Shown piece after piece: positions 51,801 to 62,000 of a stretch of DNA of 62,000 nt. Each line of letters opens with the position of its first letter. Within the stretch, counting starts at the first letter, position 1. The notes under the pieces are model-generated. The model worked only from the letters and a program-made list of their open reading frames with translations, made no database searches and was not told the DNA's origin. Position numbers and translations under genes: made by a program. Source of the stretch: Symbiodinium natans (Eukaryota > Sar > Dinophyceae > Suessiales > Symbiodiniaceae); NCBI GenBank assembly GCA_905221605.1, contig CAJNDS010002195.1:1-62000 (forward strand), in the 5' to 3' direction.

Positions 51801-53895
51801 GATGACGGAACAGAGGTCTCTTCCTCGAAGAAGTTAGACCAGACCATTCAAGCGAGTTTCACGCTCGTTGGCCAGCACCGCAGGGCTTATTGTGCCAGGC
51901 AGCTCGTTGGGAAGGACCTGAGCTCAAGACAGGTTGCCATCGGGAGCTCCGCATGCCCACGGCAAGATCGGCAAGATCCTGACCAAACGTATGGCGTAAG
52001 CAAAGGGCACCATCGAGAGCCAGAATGCAAGACAGGCACGGCAGGCAAGGCACGCGGCAAGAAAAATGGAAGAGGTCCAGAACTATATAACATATTATAT
52101 AATATGTATATATATATATATATGTGTGTGTCTTATTATATCTTATACATGTAAGGTTAAGTTTGAGTCATCCAGGTCACCGCGCGCTTCGGAAAGATCT
52201 GAGGCGCCGCTACGGGGAAGCGGATTGGGGTGGCATCGCTCGACCGAGCTGGCGAACGCCAGAGGTCCTCCCACAGGCCGCCATTGGGCCGCGCATCCCC
52301 TTTTAAACGGAGCTTTGCCGCGCAAGAACCGCGCTTCACCAAGTAAAAACTCGGCATTGCGGTCCTCCCAGCCGAGCGTGAGCGTGAGTTCGGTGTAGTT
52401 GCCTGGCGAGGCTGTGAGGCCGAAAGGCAGGTCCTGAAGCGAGGGAGGCTAAGGGCTCAGACTGTCATACTGGCCATACTGGCAAGAACAATCTGGAATC
52501 TGCGCACCCTTGAAAGTCTCCTGACAGTGGTAGAGGCTCATGGCACCCCACTCGCGCCGCAGCTCGCTGCCGTGGTGTTGCAGAGAGGCCGCCACAGCGT
52601 CTTCCACGTCTGTTTGCTCTGGTGAGACAGGCTCCTTGTCTAAGCCGAAGACTCTCCTCTTGGGGGGCCCCCTTGCAAGTTGCAGTCAAGTTGCGCTTTG
52701 GCAGATGACCAACGATCCTTGCGGCAGCGATGCCAGAGCATCCTCTGGTCTGGCATGGCAAACCTTGGATCCCCGAAAATGGTGGTCCCACTGCCCAAGC
52801 AGTTGGTGGCTGATGGCACTTGCAGTGATGCGACTTCGGCTCACTTGCCTTACCCTACAAGATCTGCCATGAGGAAAGAGAAGCGCGTCTGTTGATACTA
52901 ATTGCGAAAGAGTTGCCACGAACTCGCCACCACGCTTCACTATGTCTTCACCCACTGCTCGAACACACTGAAGCCAAAATCGGGCTCGGAGTGCGCAAGT
53001 CTTGCGATTGCCGAAATCGACCTGACATCAGAGGGGACATCGATTGCCCAGCGTGAGCCAAAGCAGGCCTTAAGCATCTTCTTCCTAAACCGTCAAATTC
53101 AAGCCTTAACCCCAACACCAGAACCACCCCTCTCCCCATGTCAAGAAATCCTCTCGCTCCAACAATGGCTGTCAAGCTGCTGGCTTGCGAGTGCTGATGG
53201 ACTTCTTGAACTCAGGATCCGTAACACGTCCATAGTGTGAACCTTGTTGGCAGCAAGGTTCACAGTCTGCTTAAGCCACAGCGCCAGCAAACGGAAGCAC
53301 CCGAAAACACCACAAATGCACCAAAGAGGCGGTCCAGGAATCGGGGGTCAAACACGAACACCGACAACAGCGGGCGCCCGTCTGTAAGGGCTTCAGCCAC
53401 TGCTGCTCTTGCCACCGGATTGTCCTCACACTGACTCCCGCTTCCCAGCCCTGACCTTTAAGCTCTCTAGACAGCCTGCCGCATACGCCAAGATGGACGG
53501 TACCGGAAGCTATCTCTATCTGAAAGACAGCCGCCGAGCGGACTGTGGATGTCAAGTTGGCTCTTGGACGCTTTCGTTTCTTAAGTGTCGAACGAACGTT
53601 TGGGTGAGGCTTGGAAGAGTCCCAATTTTCCGAAGCTGTCCAATCGTGACTTCACGGGACACCAGTATCTGTCCTCAGCCATAAACGAAAATTGGGGGGG
53701 GGGCATCAGTGATGAGTTTTTGAATGGGACCGTGGAGCTTGGAGCTTTGTGGATCAAGTCTACACCGCCGCCCAGTGCTTGTCTTTATGAAAAAGGAGAA
53801 AGGCAGAAGGTCTCCTCCATGCGCAAGTCGTTCCGCAGCCACCACACCACCGGGCCCGCGGCCCGTGGCTTCTTCCAGGCCGGCGCAAGCGCCAT
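48890..53895 (-). CDS. Cryptochrome-DASH/photolyase family flavoprotein, at least 15 exons
   Basis: FAD-binding blue-light receptor or DNA photolyase. Phase-consistent exons: 53895-53815 (VVWWLRNDLRM), 53424-53314 (EDNP, VFVFDPR), 53021-52920 (LRARFWLQCV), 52763-52710, 52658-52521 (WGAMSLYHC), 52433 to about 52385 (DLPFGL), then less certain pieces near 51775-51725 (EALKLLGYDN) and 51605-51545 (LSPGGEASARAWLEQWL). Next come about 51160-51082 (SKVSHYMAVGCIS), 50998-50929 (LLWRELHRLNAI), 50891-50856, about 50815-50753, 50544-50459 (GRTGVPYIDACMRELKQTGW), 50349-50244 (LLDYDVAMNYGNW) and 49095-48890 (YIKRWLPEL, HEPW). The NYGNW block is characteristic of the DASH class. The ATG follows an AAACAG acceptor, which could be the spliced-leader site. 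Donors include GT, GC and GA. Repair versus signalling role is not decidable from this. Confidence 0.9.
49619..49655. repeat. GCAGCGGCG-type repeat
   Basis: Short CAGCAG/CGGCGG run inside an intron of the cryptochrome gene. Confidence 0.8.
52080..52135. repeat. TA/GT microsatellite
   Basis: AT-rich dinucleotide run inside the cryptochrome gene. Confidence 0.85.
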
Positions 53896-54239
53896 TCTGT
53901 TTGTAAGTCTTGGCGGTTCTTGCTGCCAGCCCTGTGTCTAGGCTATGGCTTGATCCAAACTACTTCAGCAAGAGGGCCTTCAAACCACGCCGAACCACTC
54001 CCAGCTAGCACAAGGCCGCCAGCACCCGCAGCCTGGACCCACATCCGGCCTCTTCCCGAGTGAGCGCAGAGAAGATGGCCCGATGGACATTCCTGGCCAT
54101 GGCCGGCCGAACTTAGGTCGTGTGATCACGGCATGGCACTACGTGTTATGCGATGACTGGGAAGACATATTGGTTGACATGTTGTCATGTGTTGTCATAA
54201 TGTCCAGGGCACATCATGGGTCCGAACACGTGGCTTTCC

Positions 54240-56078
54240 GAAACATGGCCAGGCCCGCGAGTTGTCCGGGAACCACTCCTTGCACACAGCAATCACCTGC
54301 CCAGTGTGTCGGAGCACGGTGTGACGGTATACTGTAACACACACACACACACACACACACATACACCCTCGTCGATACGTGATGAGTGAGATGACATCCC
54401 ATGTCCACCAGGCACATGCACCTAACTACCGCCTCTGAGGAGCTCCAGCTGGAAGGGTCTAGGACCCCTTGAGATGTTTGGGGATACGGCTGACTAGGCA
54501 TACTAGGCACGGTAGCAATGTACTTGTACTTGAACAGTACTTGTAGTATGAACGAAATCAATAACATTGGTGTTAATAATCATAATACTAGTATTAGCAT
54601 AGTATTGGCAACTGTGCAAAAAAAATGCCCAAAGATGAGCCCCTCGGGATGGCAGCTCGCCTCGAAGCCGATGTTCTCTCCCTCACGATCTGCGTCCTGT
54701 GATTCCCCAAATCAGCGAATCCGCCCCCCTCCCCCCCCCCCCTCCAGTAAAGCTAACCTTAGGGTTTTGGGTTTAGGGTTTAGGATTTTGGGTTTAGGGT
54801 TCGAAGGTTCTACCAGCTGTCACTGCACCGGGCCACTCTGTTGCACCTTCTGTCACAGAGGCCCCCTAACACGAAGCCCCAAACCGGCCACGGAGAAAAA
54901 ACAGAGAGCGGTCCAGCCACAGGCACAGCTGTGACGACCCCTGCGCCAGCTCCTGGCAAGTACGGGCTTTTTCAGGTCCGCGTCGATGCATGTCGATTCC
55001 TGACTCATGCCTTCCTGGCGTTTACGGCAATCACTCCTAAACCCTGAACCCTAAACCCTAAACCCCAATATCACAGCCCTCCGCAAGTCCTGCAGATGGT
55101 CAGCCACACGGGCCTTGCGCGCGCTGTCAGTGAAGGTCTTCACCACGGGTGCCTTGTTGCCAAGAGCCGGGGTGCACCCAGATCTTCCAAGACCCCTTAA
55201 CCATACCCTAATTCGTAATAATTATCCTTAGTATAGGTTAGGGTGTATTCCGTAACTAGGGAACATACCCTTATTCATATTAATTATCCTTAGTATAGAT
55301 TAGGGCATGTTCCCCAATTAAGGAATACACCCTAATTCATAGAATACTGGGCCTTAGTATAGATTAGGGTATATTCCGTAATTGAGGGGGTCTTGGAAGA
55401 TCTGGTGTAGGGAGCCATGTAAGCCGGCAAAATGGCCGGCAACATAAAATAACCTTCATATAGTAATATAATCATCTACTGACCTTATATAAAGATGCAT
55501 AAATATTTACATATATATATATATATAACCCAAGAAACCGCATGATAGGATATAATCAATTACCAAGCACACAGAATTATAAAAACACAAAAAGCAATAA
55601 ACGTATATGGCATTGTAAAAAGAAATGCACTATGAAAAACAAGAACCGTATATGGCCACCAATAAAAATTAGTACCTAAACCCTAAACCCTAAACCCTAA
55701 ACCCTAAACCATCATTGAAGAAGAATTGCCTAATGGCACCTCGTAGATCTGCGCCAGTTGCTGTGGAAGGCGGCCATCCTCAGAGTCTCACTTTATTTGG
55801 AGCCGAGGCAAGAAGAGCACCCTGGTTTAGGGTTTAGGGTTTAGGGTTTAGGGCTTAGGGTTTAGGGCTTAGGGCTTAGGGCTTAGGGCTTAGGGCTGAG
55901 GGCGCAAAGCACCCTGGATGTCTCGGAGCCTTGCGAACTCCAGCTGAAACAAGTGGCCAATCACCTTGCAGGACACGCGAAGAACCGATGTGTCTGCGAT
56001 GTTTGGGGCAAGGACACAATCTAACTTTGCAAGCCACAGTTGAAGATCTTGCACAAGATTTGTACAACCAAGGCACCC
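54240..56078 (-). CDS. Multi-exon gene of unknown function
   Basis: Minus-strand exons in a consistent phase (all phase 0): about 56078-55913 (LGCTNLVQDLQLWLAKLDCV, then VSCKVIGHLFQLEFARLRDI), 55778-55740 (DGRLPQQLAQIYE), 55152-55090 (APVVKTFTDSARKARVADHL) and possibly about 54310-54250 (VIAVCKEWFPDNSRAW). The protein is helical with no membrane segment. The GHLFQLEF piece faintly recalls topoisomerase III, whose first exon may lie upstream at 57.2 kb, but the following exons do not fit that family. Introns contain telomere-like arrays and a fold-back element. Confidence 0.45.
54334..54362. repeat. CA microsatellite
   Basis: About 13 CA dinucleotides. Confidence 0.95.
54768..54801. repeat. 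Telomere-like array (TTTAGGG, degenerate)
   Basis: Four to five TTTAGGG/TTTTGGG units after a C-homopolymer run. Confidence 0.85.
55035..55067. repeat. Telomere-like array (CCCTAAA)
   Basis: Four CCCTAAA units, just downstream (in gene direction) of the exon 55152-55090. Confidence 0.9.
55180..55403. mobile_element. Nested fold-back element, about 225 bases
   Basis: The outer ends AGATCTTCCAAGACCCC and GGGGTCTTGGAAGATCT are exact reverse complements. Inside are three diverged copies of an AT-rich block (TTATCCTTAGTATAGATTAG-like) with TTCCGTAA and GGAACAT motifs in alternating orientation, suggesting a fold-back element that duplicated internally. Confidence 0.8.
55675..55710. repeat. Telomere-like array (CCCTAAA)
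   Basis: Five CCCTAAA units, 30 bases from the exon 55778-55740. Confidence 0.97.
55824..55900. repeat. Telomere-like array (TTTAGGG/CTTAGGG)
   Basis: Eleven units, the later ones CTTAGGG. It is inverted relative to 55675-55710 and lies 46 bases from the other side of the exon 55778-55740. Confidence 0.97.
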
Positions 56079-57206
56079 TGGGACCCCACTTGAACAAGGG
56101 GTCAGGGGGTCGAGACTGCCGAGACTATGGCAGGTCTCAGGCTTCATAGCTGGAACCCTTCTCTTTCCCCCGAAAATTCGCCGAGGGCACTGAGGTCACG
56201 CAGATCACGCTCCGCTGGCCGGTGGGCCTCAGGGACTCACAGAGGCAAGTCGCACGTCTCCTGAGTTGACATCTTCTGAGAAACCCGCGGAAAGTCAGCC
56301 GCAAACTCCAGCACGGGACATGCCGAAGACAAACCCCTTCCGCGAGATGTCGTGTACAAGCAGACTGGATGGGCGAGAGGACACCACAGGATCACAACAG
56401 GCAGTGGAAGGTGATAAAAAAACATTAGACAACCGGAGACAGAAGCAAGCAATGCATTCATCATGAGTCATGCCATGCCAGTCAGGACAGGTTCATTGGC
56501 AGGGTCTGTTCTCTAGTTAGTGTACCACTCGTTTACATCCTTCTGAACTTCTACAGTGACCGTACGTCTTGGAGCTCCGTCTCCAGTTGCTCTTTCCAAG
56601 CCAGCTCGTTGGGGGGGGGGGGGGTTGGGAATTTGGGGGGGTACCTTGTTGGGGTCCTTTTTGTTGGCTTTTTTAATTGGGGTGGCAATAGTAATATTCG
56701 CCAGGCCAGAGGGCCCCAGCCGAAGACTCCTTTCCATTACGGGAGGTTTTCGGGCCGATGTATGTAAACAAGTCTAGAGAGGGGGGTCCGGTGAGAATAA
56801 GAATGGGGTGGCAATTGTAAAATTTCTCTGGCCAGGAATTGAAAATTTTACTGAAAACGGCTTAAGAGTTCCATTGCAGAGAAGACTTTTCAGCTGAGCT
56901 GGCTTGAAAGAGCTCCAAGGCTCAGTCTTTAGAGAAGCAGATCTCGTTTGAGATTAAAGCAAAGCAGACCCTGACAGCTGACCCCCCCCAAACCCCCAGA
57001 CCCCAGACCCCCAGAATCCTCATAATTGACACCCCCTCTTTTTTTCCACCCCCTCCAAGCCCCGGGGACCAAAACAAGATTTGGGGGGGGGCGGGGGGTT
57101 TATTAAAGCGACCCTAACATTATTTGGGTGAATATCTTAGGGGTCCCTTGTCTTTCGTAGACTCTCATGTGACCTCTCTGATTTCAGACGGTGGTGGATG
57201 CTCCGC

Positions 57207-57292
57207 CTTCGCTCCCGCAGCCGTTCAGACTGAGGGCAAAGGAATTCTGCGATCAGTCGAGCCACGGAAGGCTTCTCAGCAACCATGAGCAC
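57207..57292 (-). CDS. Topoisomerase III-like first exon (Toprim start)
   Basis: The minus strand reads VLMVAEKPSVARLIAEFL, the signature start of the Toprim domain in type IA topoisomerase III (VLxVAEKPSxAxxIA; the Glu is catalytic). It then reads CPQSERLRER before a GAAG|GC donor at 57207. TOP3 relaxes and decatenates DNA with Sgs1/BLM-type helicases. The Met within the motif (57286) or an upstream exon provides the start. I did not find the later Toprim DxDxE block (expected WxDxDREGE) in the downstream 3 kb, so the gene may be fragmentary or have long introns. Confidence 0.55.
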
Positions 57293-57529
57293 CTCCCATC
57301 TCACCAGCTCATGGGTTTAGGAAACCAGCTCATGGGTTTAGGGTGACAGTTGAACACCATGAACTCTGGGTATCTCTGGGTCCTATGGAATATGGCTCTT
57401 ATGGTGGAGTTCTCGGGGACTTGGGCCTCTCTTGGGTCTCCAGGCGTCTTTGTGATCCTATCCCTCTTCACTCTTGTTCATATGTGGCATCCGAAAATGT
57501 GAGCAACCACTGCTGAACACGACCAAAGT

Positions 57530-57740
57530 CTAACAATTAGAGTGTCCAGGTGTGACAGAGTCATCACGGTATCTCTCTTGGGTATAATGACGCCTGGCAA
57601 ACATCAGAACGTCCACCCAGCAGGCATCATGCGTGTATGGCATGCACATGTCAATGTGCGCACCAGGCCGAATCCAAGAAGCCGCCTGCGGAAGCCCTTC
57701 TCGCCAGCGATTTCGCTGCTGCAGCTGCTCTGCATATACC
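57530..57740 (-). CDS. Exon of an unknown gene
   Basis: A minus-strand frame reading VYAEQLQQRNRWREGLPQAA, then WIRPGAHIDMCMPYTHDACW and VDVLMFARRHYTQER, ending in a stop at 57530. It looks like a terminal exon; a Tudor/Agenet-like beta barrel is conceivable from the W/V spacing but I cannot support it. Confidence 0.4.
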
Positions 57741-58869
57741 TGTGACCACAAGCTGTTTCGAAGTGGCACGGCCTGCGGGCGGCATACGCCGCAGAACCCG
57801 CGCAAGTTAATCTCCCAATCTCCCAAGCCCTGAGCCTCGAAGCTGCAAGAACATCAAAGCCTCAAATGGACCAAAGATTCGTTGCCCAGCCTCTGGATGC
57901 TTTGAGAGGTACGTGAAGTAAGCTCGGTCGTCCTGCGCAATTCATGGCTGGGAACAGTGCAGTTGCGTGGCGTTACGAGTCGGGCTTGCGATCGATCTGT
58001 CTTTGTCTTACAATTTTAACACGCAAGACTTTGAAAGTTTAGATGTCTAGCCCACAAATACCAGACCGGAGCCTGAAACTCTAAACGCTTCAACGCTGCT
58101 CTGACGACCCTCGGCCGAGGATCCGGCAGCTTTGCGCAAAGCCCAGGCTAAGCCAGTTGCATCTGACACGATTGGAGGGTGTGAGGCTTTGGACGTGTGT
58201 ACAACAGGTGTAACGAGAGGCGGCCAGGCACATAACGAGAATCTGGGTAAGGTATCCGATTGACCAAAGATTGTAAACCAGAAACAGGAATTGCCGAGGA
58301 TTGTTGCAGGATTCGCAGATGGTATTTGCAGGTTCGGGTGAACCCTCATTAAGCTGATTCCTGCTGAATCTTCGGACATCCACCAGCCATCAGGGTTCTT
58401 AGCTGCTTCTACCGACTGTTGTCTCCATTGACTGGCACCCCGTTGCCTCATGTTGCCTCGTTGCGAGGGCCCGAAACGCTTGCCCACGCAGAGTGCTTCA
58501 GTTCTAGAATCTCAGAAAATTTTGGGCGAATGGGCGGTCCCGGCCCGGTATGCGGCTTAATTTCTGTGCCAGCACTGATGTGTTCAAGGCGGCTGCGGGC
58601 GCAAGCCGCAGCCCTCCTTGATTCTGCCTGGACTGCTGCCCTTCCAGTGCTGTGTTTGATGCCCTGCTGTCCCTGCGCGCGAGACCCCCAAAGGGCCAAA
58701 CTCCGCTGTCAAGCATGGCATGCGCACAGCTCCTCTACTCTCAAAGCAAAACCGACAGATGCAGAGCGACGCCAACAGGTCACGTGTTTCAACGCTGTTG
58801 CCCCCAGACACAACAAGCGCAGGAGAAGCTGAGGCCTTTGGCACCCGCTCGCCGACTCCGACTGACTTT

Positions 58870-59080
58870 CCCAAGCACAGCTGCCTCGGCACAGGACCCA
58901 CAATATGTCGTAAAATCCCAGAAAAAATCCAACGAACCTCCCCCTCAACAAGCCCCAACGTTCGAATGCCAAGCCAAGCGCCAAGTGGTCTTCGTCCAGC
59001 TCCGATAGTGCGCTGCCGGCCTCCCTTGGCAGGAACCAGTCGCCAATCTCACATCTCGTGCCAAGGCAGAGCACTGCTGA
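58870..59080 (-). CDS. Candidate exon of an unknown gene
   Basis: The minus strand reads RCEIGDWFLPREAGSALSEL and then DEDHLALGLAFERWGLL, followed by a hydrophobic FVGFFLGFYDILWVL. Regular amphipathic spacing suggests coding, but there is no recognised family. It may belong with exon-like sequence near 58.35-58.44 kb (QSVEAAKNPDGWWMSED). Confidence 0.3.
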
Positions 59081-59485
59081 GGCCTGCACTCCTGCTGTGC
59101 TGGGGAAGCGCCCTGCCAACAGCAACGTAAAGCCACAACTGCCATCAGAACGTCCCAAGAACATGGTAACGTGGGGACCCCGCTGGCCTTGCAGGACTGA
59201 GCTGCCAGCCACCCAGCAGCCACCTCAACTGCCAGCGAATCGCTGACTCGCCAAGAGTGGCAGACGTGCCTCATCGCATGCGTCCTGCTTGATGCCCTTC
59301 CTGGCCAGGGCAGCTATTGTAGCCGTTTACACTTTTCTTCGTATTGATTCTATAGTGATTCGCCTTGCTATTTTCAAGTACAAATAGCCCTCGTCGATCT
59401 TGAGTGCCTCCGCAGCGCCTGCCCCAAGTCTTGCCGAAGAGCAAAGCGTGGGAGCCTGAGGACTCCGGAACTTCAAAATGGGAGG

Positions 59486-59532
59486 GGTTTAAGGGTTTAG
59501 GGTTTAGGGCTTAGGGTTTAAGGTTTAGGGTT
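59486..59532. repeat. Telomere-like array (TTTAGGG)
   Basis: Six degenerate TTTAGGG units. Confidence 0.9.
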
Positions 59533-59700
59533 ACAAGGACTTCGGGCTTAGGCTAGTTGAGGGACAACATGGGCCCAACAAAATCCCTCCGTTGCAAAGG
59601 TGTAAGTTCCTTGGGGTTAGGGCCCAAGCCTTCGGCTGCTCTCAAGGAACTGCAAGCACTCCCTGATTATCCCAGTGTTTTCTTAACCCAACAAGCCCTA

Positions 59701-59817
59701 CTTGGAGGTTCCTGGATTACAGTACCAATAAGTATGGAGTAGGATTCCCCCAGACTTACAAACAAACCTGTTTGGGGTACCTATAGCCTTCCTTTTAACT
59801 ACCCTCGAACCTCCAAA
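59701..59817. mobile_element. Fold-back element, family A
   Basis: The left end CTTGGAGGTTCCTGGATTAC pairs with the right end ACCCTCGAACCTCCAAATA. Shares termini with the copies at 6038, 7654 and 23374. Confidence 0.7.
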
Positions 59818-59819
59818 TA

Positions 59820-61670
59820 CAACACTTCGGCGGGCACCTGCGCGCATCTCCACGCAGCCTTTGGAATGCTGAGAGGCACAGCAGCGAACCTCCACCAAGA
59901 CATGTAGGGGATGGGGTCCCCTTGAAGACACACTGCTTGTATCTTTCTGTATTCGTCAGTCAATCATACGCCGGACGGTGCATGGACAGGAAGGTGCGAC
60001 GCACATTTCGATACATACTGCGCAGTCGCGGCTGGCCAACTGCAGGATACGGCTGTCCAGAAATTGGAAGCTCAAAGCTCTACTCAGTGCTCCTAACACC
60101 AGAAACTCATTCACGTCTGGGTCCAGGCACTCGCCTCACATATCTGCTGGTTGTGGGCCGGAGGGTCCCAGGAATGAATGCAGACGTGCCATGGAATCCA
60201 TGGATTGTCGAGCAAAAGAAGTTGGCACCGTGCGGGCATATTCGCAGCTTTGACTGATGCAACGACGAAGTCCATGCCCTGGTAAACCGTCGTGGCTGAT
60301 AACTTGAACCGAGGTAGTCCATACCGGCTTTTGGTTCAATACGTTCCCAACTAGGTGTGAGAAAGCAATACGTGTATGTACATACTGATTGATTTATTGA
60401 TTCTCGTTTATTTACATATTTATGCATCTTGAACAGGATCGAAAGATCAGACCCCCTTCCACCCGAAAAGAGGCAGCCAGAAAACCCATTTAGTAAATTT
60501 AGGACTTTAGAGTTTCGCCGTTGTCTGCTTCCATGATATTCTATGACGTGAGGGGCCTCGTTGGGGCGATCCTTCTTCTGAGAGCTCAGAACGGCGCTTG
60601 GCTTCTAAAGACAACATATCAGGGATGCCTGAAAGGCATCTCATGGGAACAGATCAGAGCACTAGCAGCCCCTGCTTGTCGCGCGCACCAAGCAAACAAG
60701 CGCCTGCAAAGTTGAGATGAAGAGGTCGGCTTCCAGACGCCTGGCTGTTGGGGTTCACATGTGGGCAGTTCCCGATTGGGACCCCCCAAAGGGTAACGTT
60801 CATCATCGAACCCCTTAAATACATACACACACATGGACAGGGACTCTGGCTTGCAACTATCCCCACATACAGCCGCCAGTTTCTAACCATTCGCGGGATG
60901 CAACAGCTTGGCATGGGAGACAGTGAGGCTCAAACCGGACACGCCGTCCGGGAGATACCACCCCGCTCCTTTGGCGAGGCCCTGCACAAAGGTCAACAAC
61001 GCAACCAGCCAACACGGCAGTTTTTTTGGAACAGACAGCACGGATCAGCACGGCCTGGGGGCGGAAGGTGGCACAAACATCACAGGTGCATCATGCAACC
61101 GGAGTGCTGTCCGTTCACGAGCACCCTCTCGCAAGTGATGGAAACTGCCATAAGCATTTAAGCTCCTCCTCTACTACACTACATGTCCTTTGTCCTTGTT
61201 GTCCACGCCGTTTTACGGTTGTTTGCATGTTGTTTTCGGCATCCAAGCATGATCTATCACGATCGCTGCTAAGTGGCGGGGGAAATAGCCCAGGCAAAGC
61301 AGATATGTCAGAAACCCTAGGCACGTGATGTCTCAAACAACCTGTGCCCGAAACAGCTCCAGCGTTGACTACGGTCGCTGCCACTACTGGCTTAGTCGAC
61401 AGCACGCACATGAAAAGGGGTCTTTCTGCTCAGAAGGCTGGCAGCTCGTAGGTCACAGCACCACAGCGGTGGCACCTCGAAGGGGGCGCTACAATGCTGC
61501 AGGGCTCAACCAGCGAAAGCAACAGAAAGATATCCCTCTGTCAGCAGCCGGCAGCAAGACGAGCTTTAGATCCGAATACTTAAGCCCAAGTTGTCTCCGT
61601 TTGTCAGTGTGTCTGACCTCCGCACACAGGCCACGACAGGTCCAGGTTGCGAGCACCCCTCGTGCTGACA
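59820..61670. other. No supported gene
   Basis: A plus-strand frame at 59922-60257 is open for 111 codons but shows no recognisable domain. No other exon could be supported. Confidence 0.35.
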
Positions 61671-61674
61671 AGCG

Positions 61675-61912
61675 TTGCGACCTCCTTGCCCGAAGTGCCA
61701 AGCCAAAGACCCGAAGAATTGGATAAACATCAATGGACATCGAAGGCCTTTGCGCCAGGCCTCGGAGGCCAACCAAAAACCCAAACCAAAACTTGAGGAC
61801 CTCGGGGCTCTGCTGCGCTTCACAGCGGGAAAGATGAAGAAACACACTGAGCCTGTGCGGTGGGAAAATCCGCTCGGCTGCATTCAGATGTACCGCTGCA
61901 TTGTCAGAAGGT
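61675..61912 (+). CDS. Possible plus-strand exon at the right edge
   Basis: The plus strand stays open through PCPKCQAKDPKNWININGHR and then RFTAGKMKKHTEPVRWENPL. It reaches YRCIVR followed by AG|GTGAGT, a textbook canonical donor at 61912. A CxxC pair (CPKC) is visible. It is the only plausible plus-strand exon of an intact gene here. The acceptor is not fixed and the family is unknown. Confidence 0.35.
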
Positions 61913-62000
61913 GAGTGCGATGCCTCGTTTGCCGGATGGGTTCCAGCATGCTCGTGCAATCGATGCGACGCAGCTCGTTGACTGCACCCGTGTGACGTTT

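Overview
This window is eukaryotic nuclear DNA, and I read it as a dinoflagellate genome, most like Symbiodiniaceae (genus not determined). The base composition looks near 50% GC, genes are broken into many short exons, and plant-type TTTAGGG/CCCTAAA repeats are scattered throughout. Intron donors are often GC or GA instead of GT, and splice junctions carry short direct repeats. Two gene families I associate with dinoflagellates are also present: a membrane protein with a FLSHxW/FLDKLCIDQ core, and PPR-like repeats. I saw no rRNA or CRISPR and no convincing tRNA. Exons were found by reading both strands and requiring that reading phase carries across each proposed splice junction; no alignment was run.

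Layout. 1-8 kb is mostly repeats: GT-rich microsatellite, a degenerate ATCCTAAAA inverted-repeat field, telomere-like arrays and fold-back elements, with no convincing gene. 8.9-9.9 kb is an intronless cyclin-like gene. 10-12 kb holds candidate exons of unknown function. 12.3-17 kb holds exons of one or more pentatricopeptide-repeat-like genes. 18.98-19.13 kb is a terminal exon of an unknown gene, and 19.83-20.05 kb a decayed plus-strand coding fragment. 20-25 kb is largely unassigned. 25.5-31.8 kb is the clearest gene block, all on the minus strand: an RBM39/CAPER-type splicing factor with at least 18 exons, then an intronless coproporphyrinogen III oxidase, then an unknown exon. 32.9-33.8 kb is a dense cluster of telomere-like arrays. 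36.3-37.3 kb encodes a membrane-linked rubredoxin-domain protein. 40.2-41.1 kb is a 0.9-kb pure-purine tract. 42.5-46.3 kb is the TIR-like membrane protein gene, interrupted by a Ty1/copia relic. 47.6-48.3 kb holds unknown exons. 48.9-53.9 kb is a cryptochrome-DASH/photolyase gene. 54.2-56.1 kb is a multi-exon gene of unknown function, 57.2 kb a topoisomerase III-like first exon, and 57.5-59.1 kb further candidate exons. A possible plus-strand exon lies at the right edge.

Nearly every supported gene is on the minus strand, as in the long one-direction gene arrays known from dinoflagellates. The genes do not form one pathway: haem/chlorophyll synthesis, blue-light photoreception or DNA repair, splicing, cell cycle, plastid iron-sulfur chemistry and RNA binding sit side by side. 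What links them structurally is intron content: many introns carry telomere-like arrays, short fold-back elements or microsatellites.
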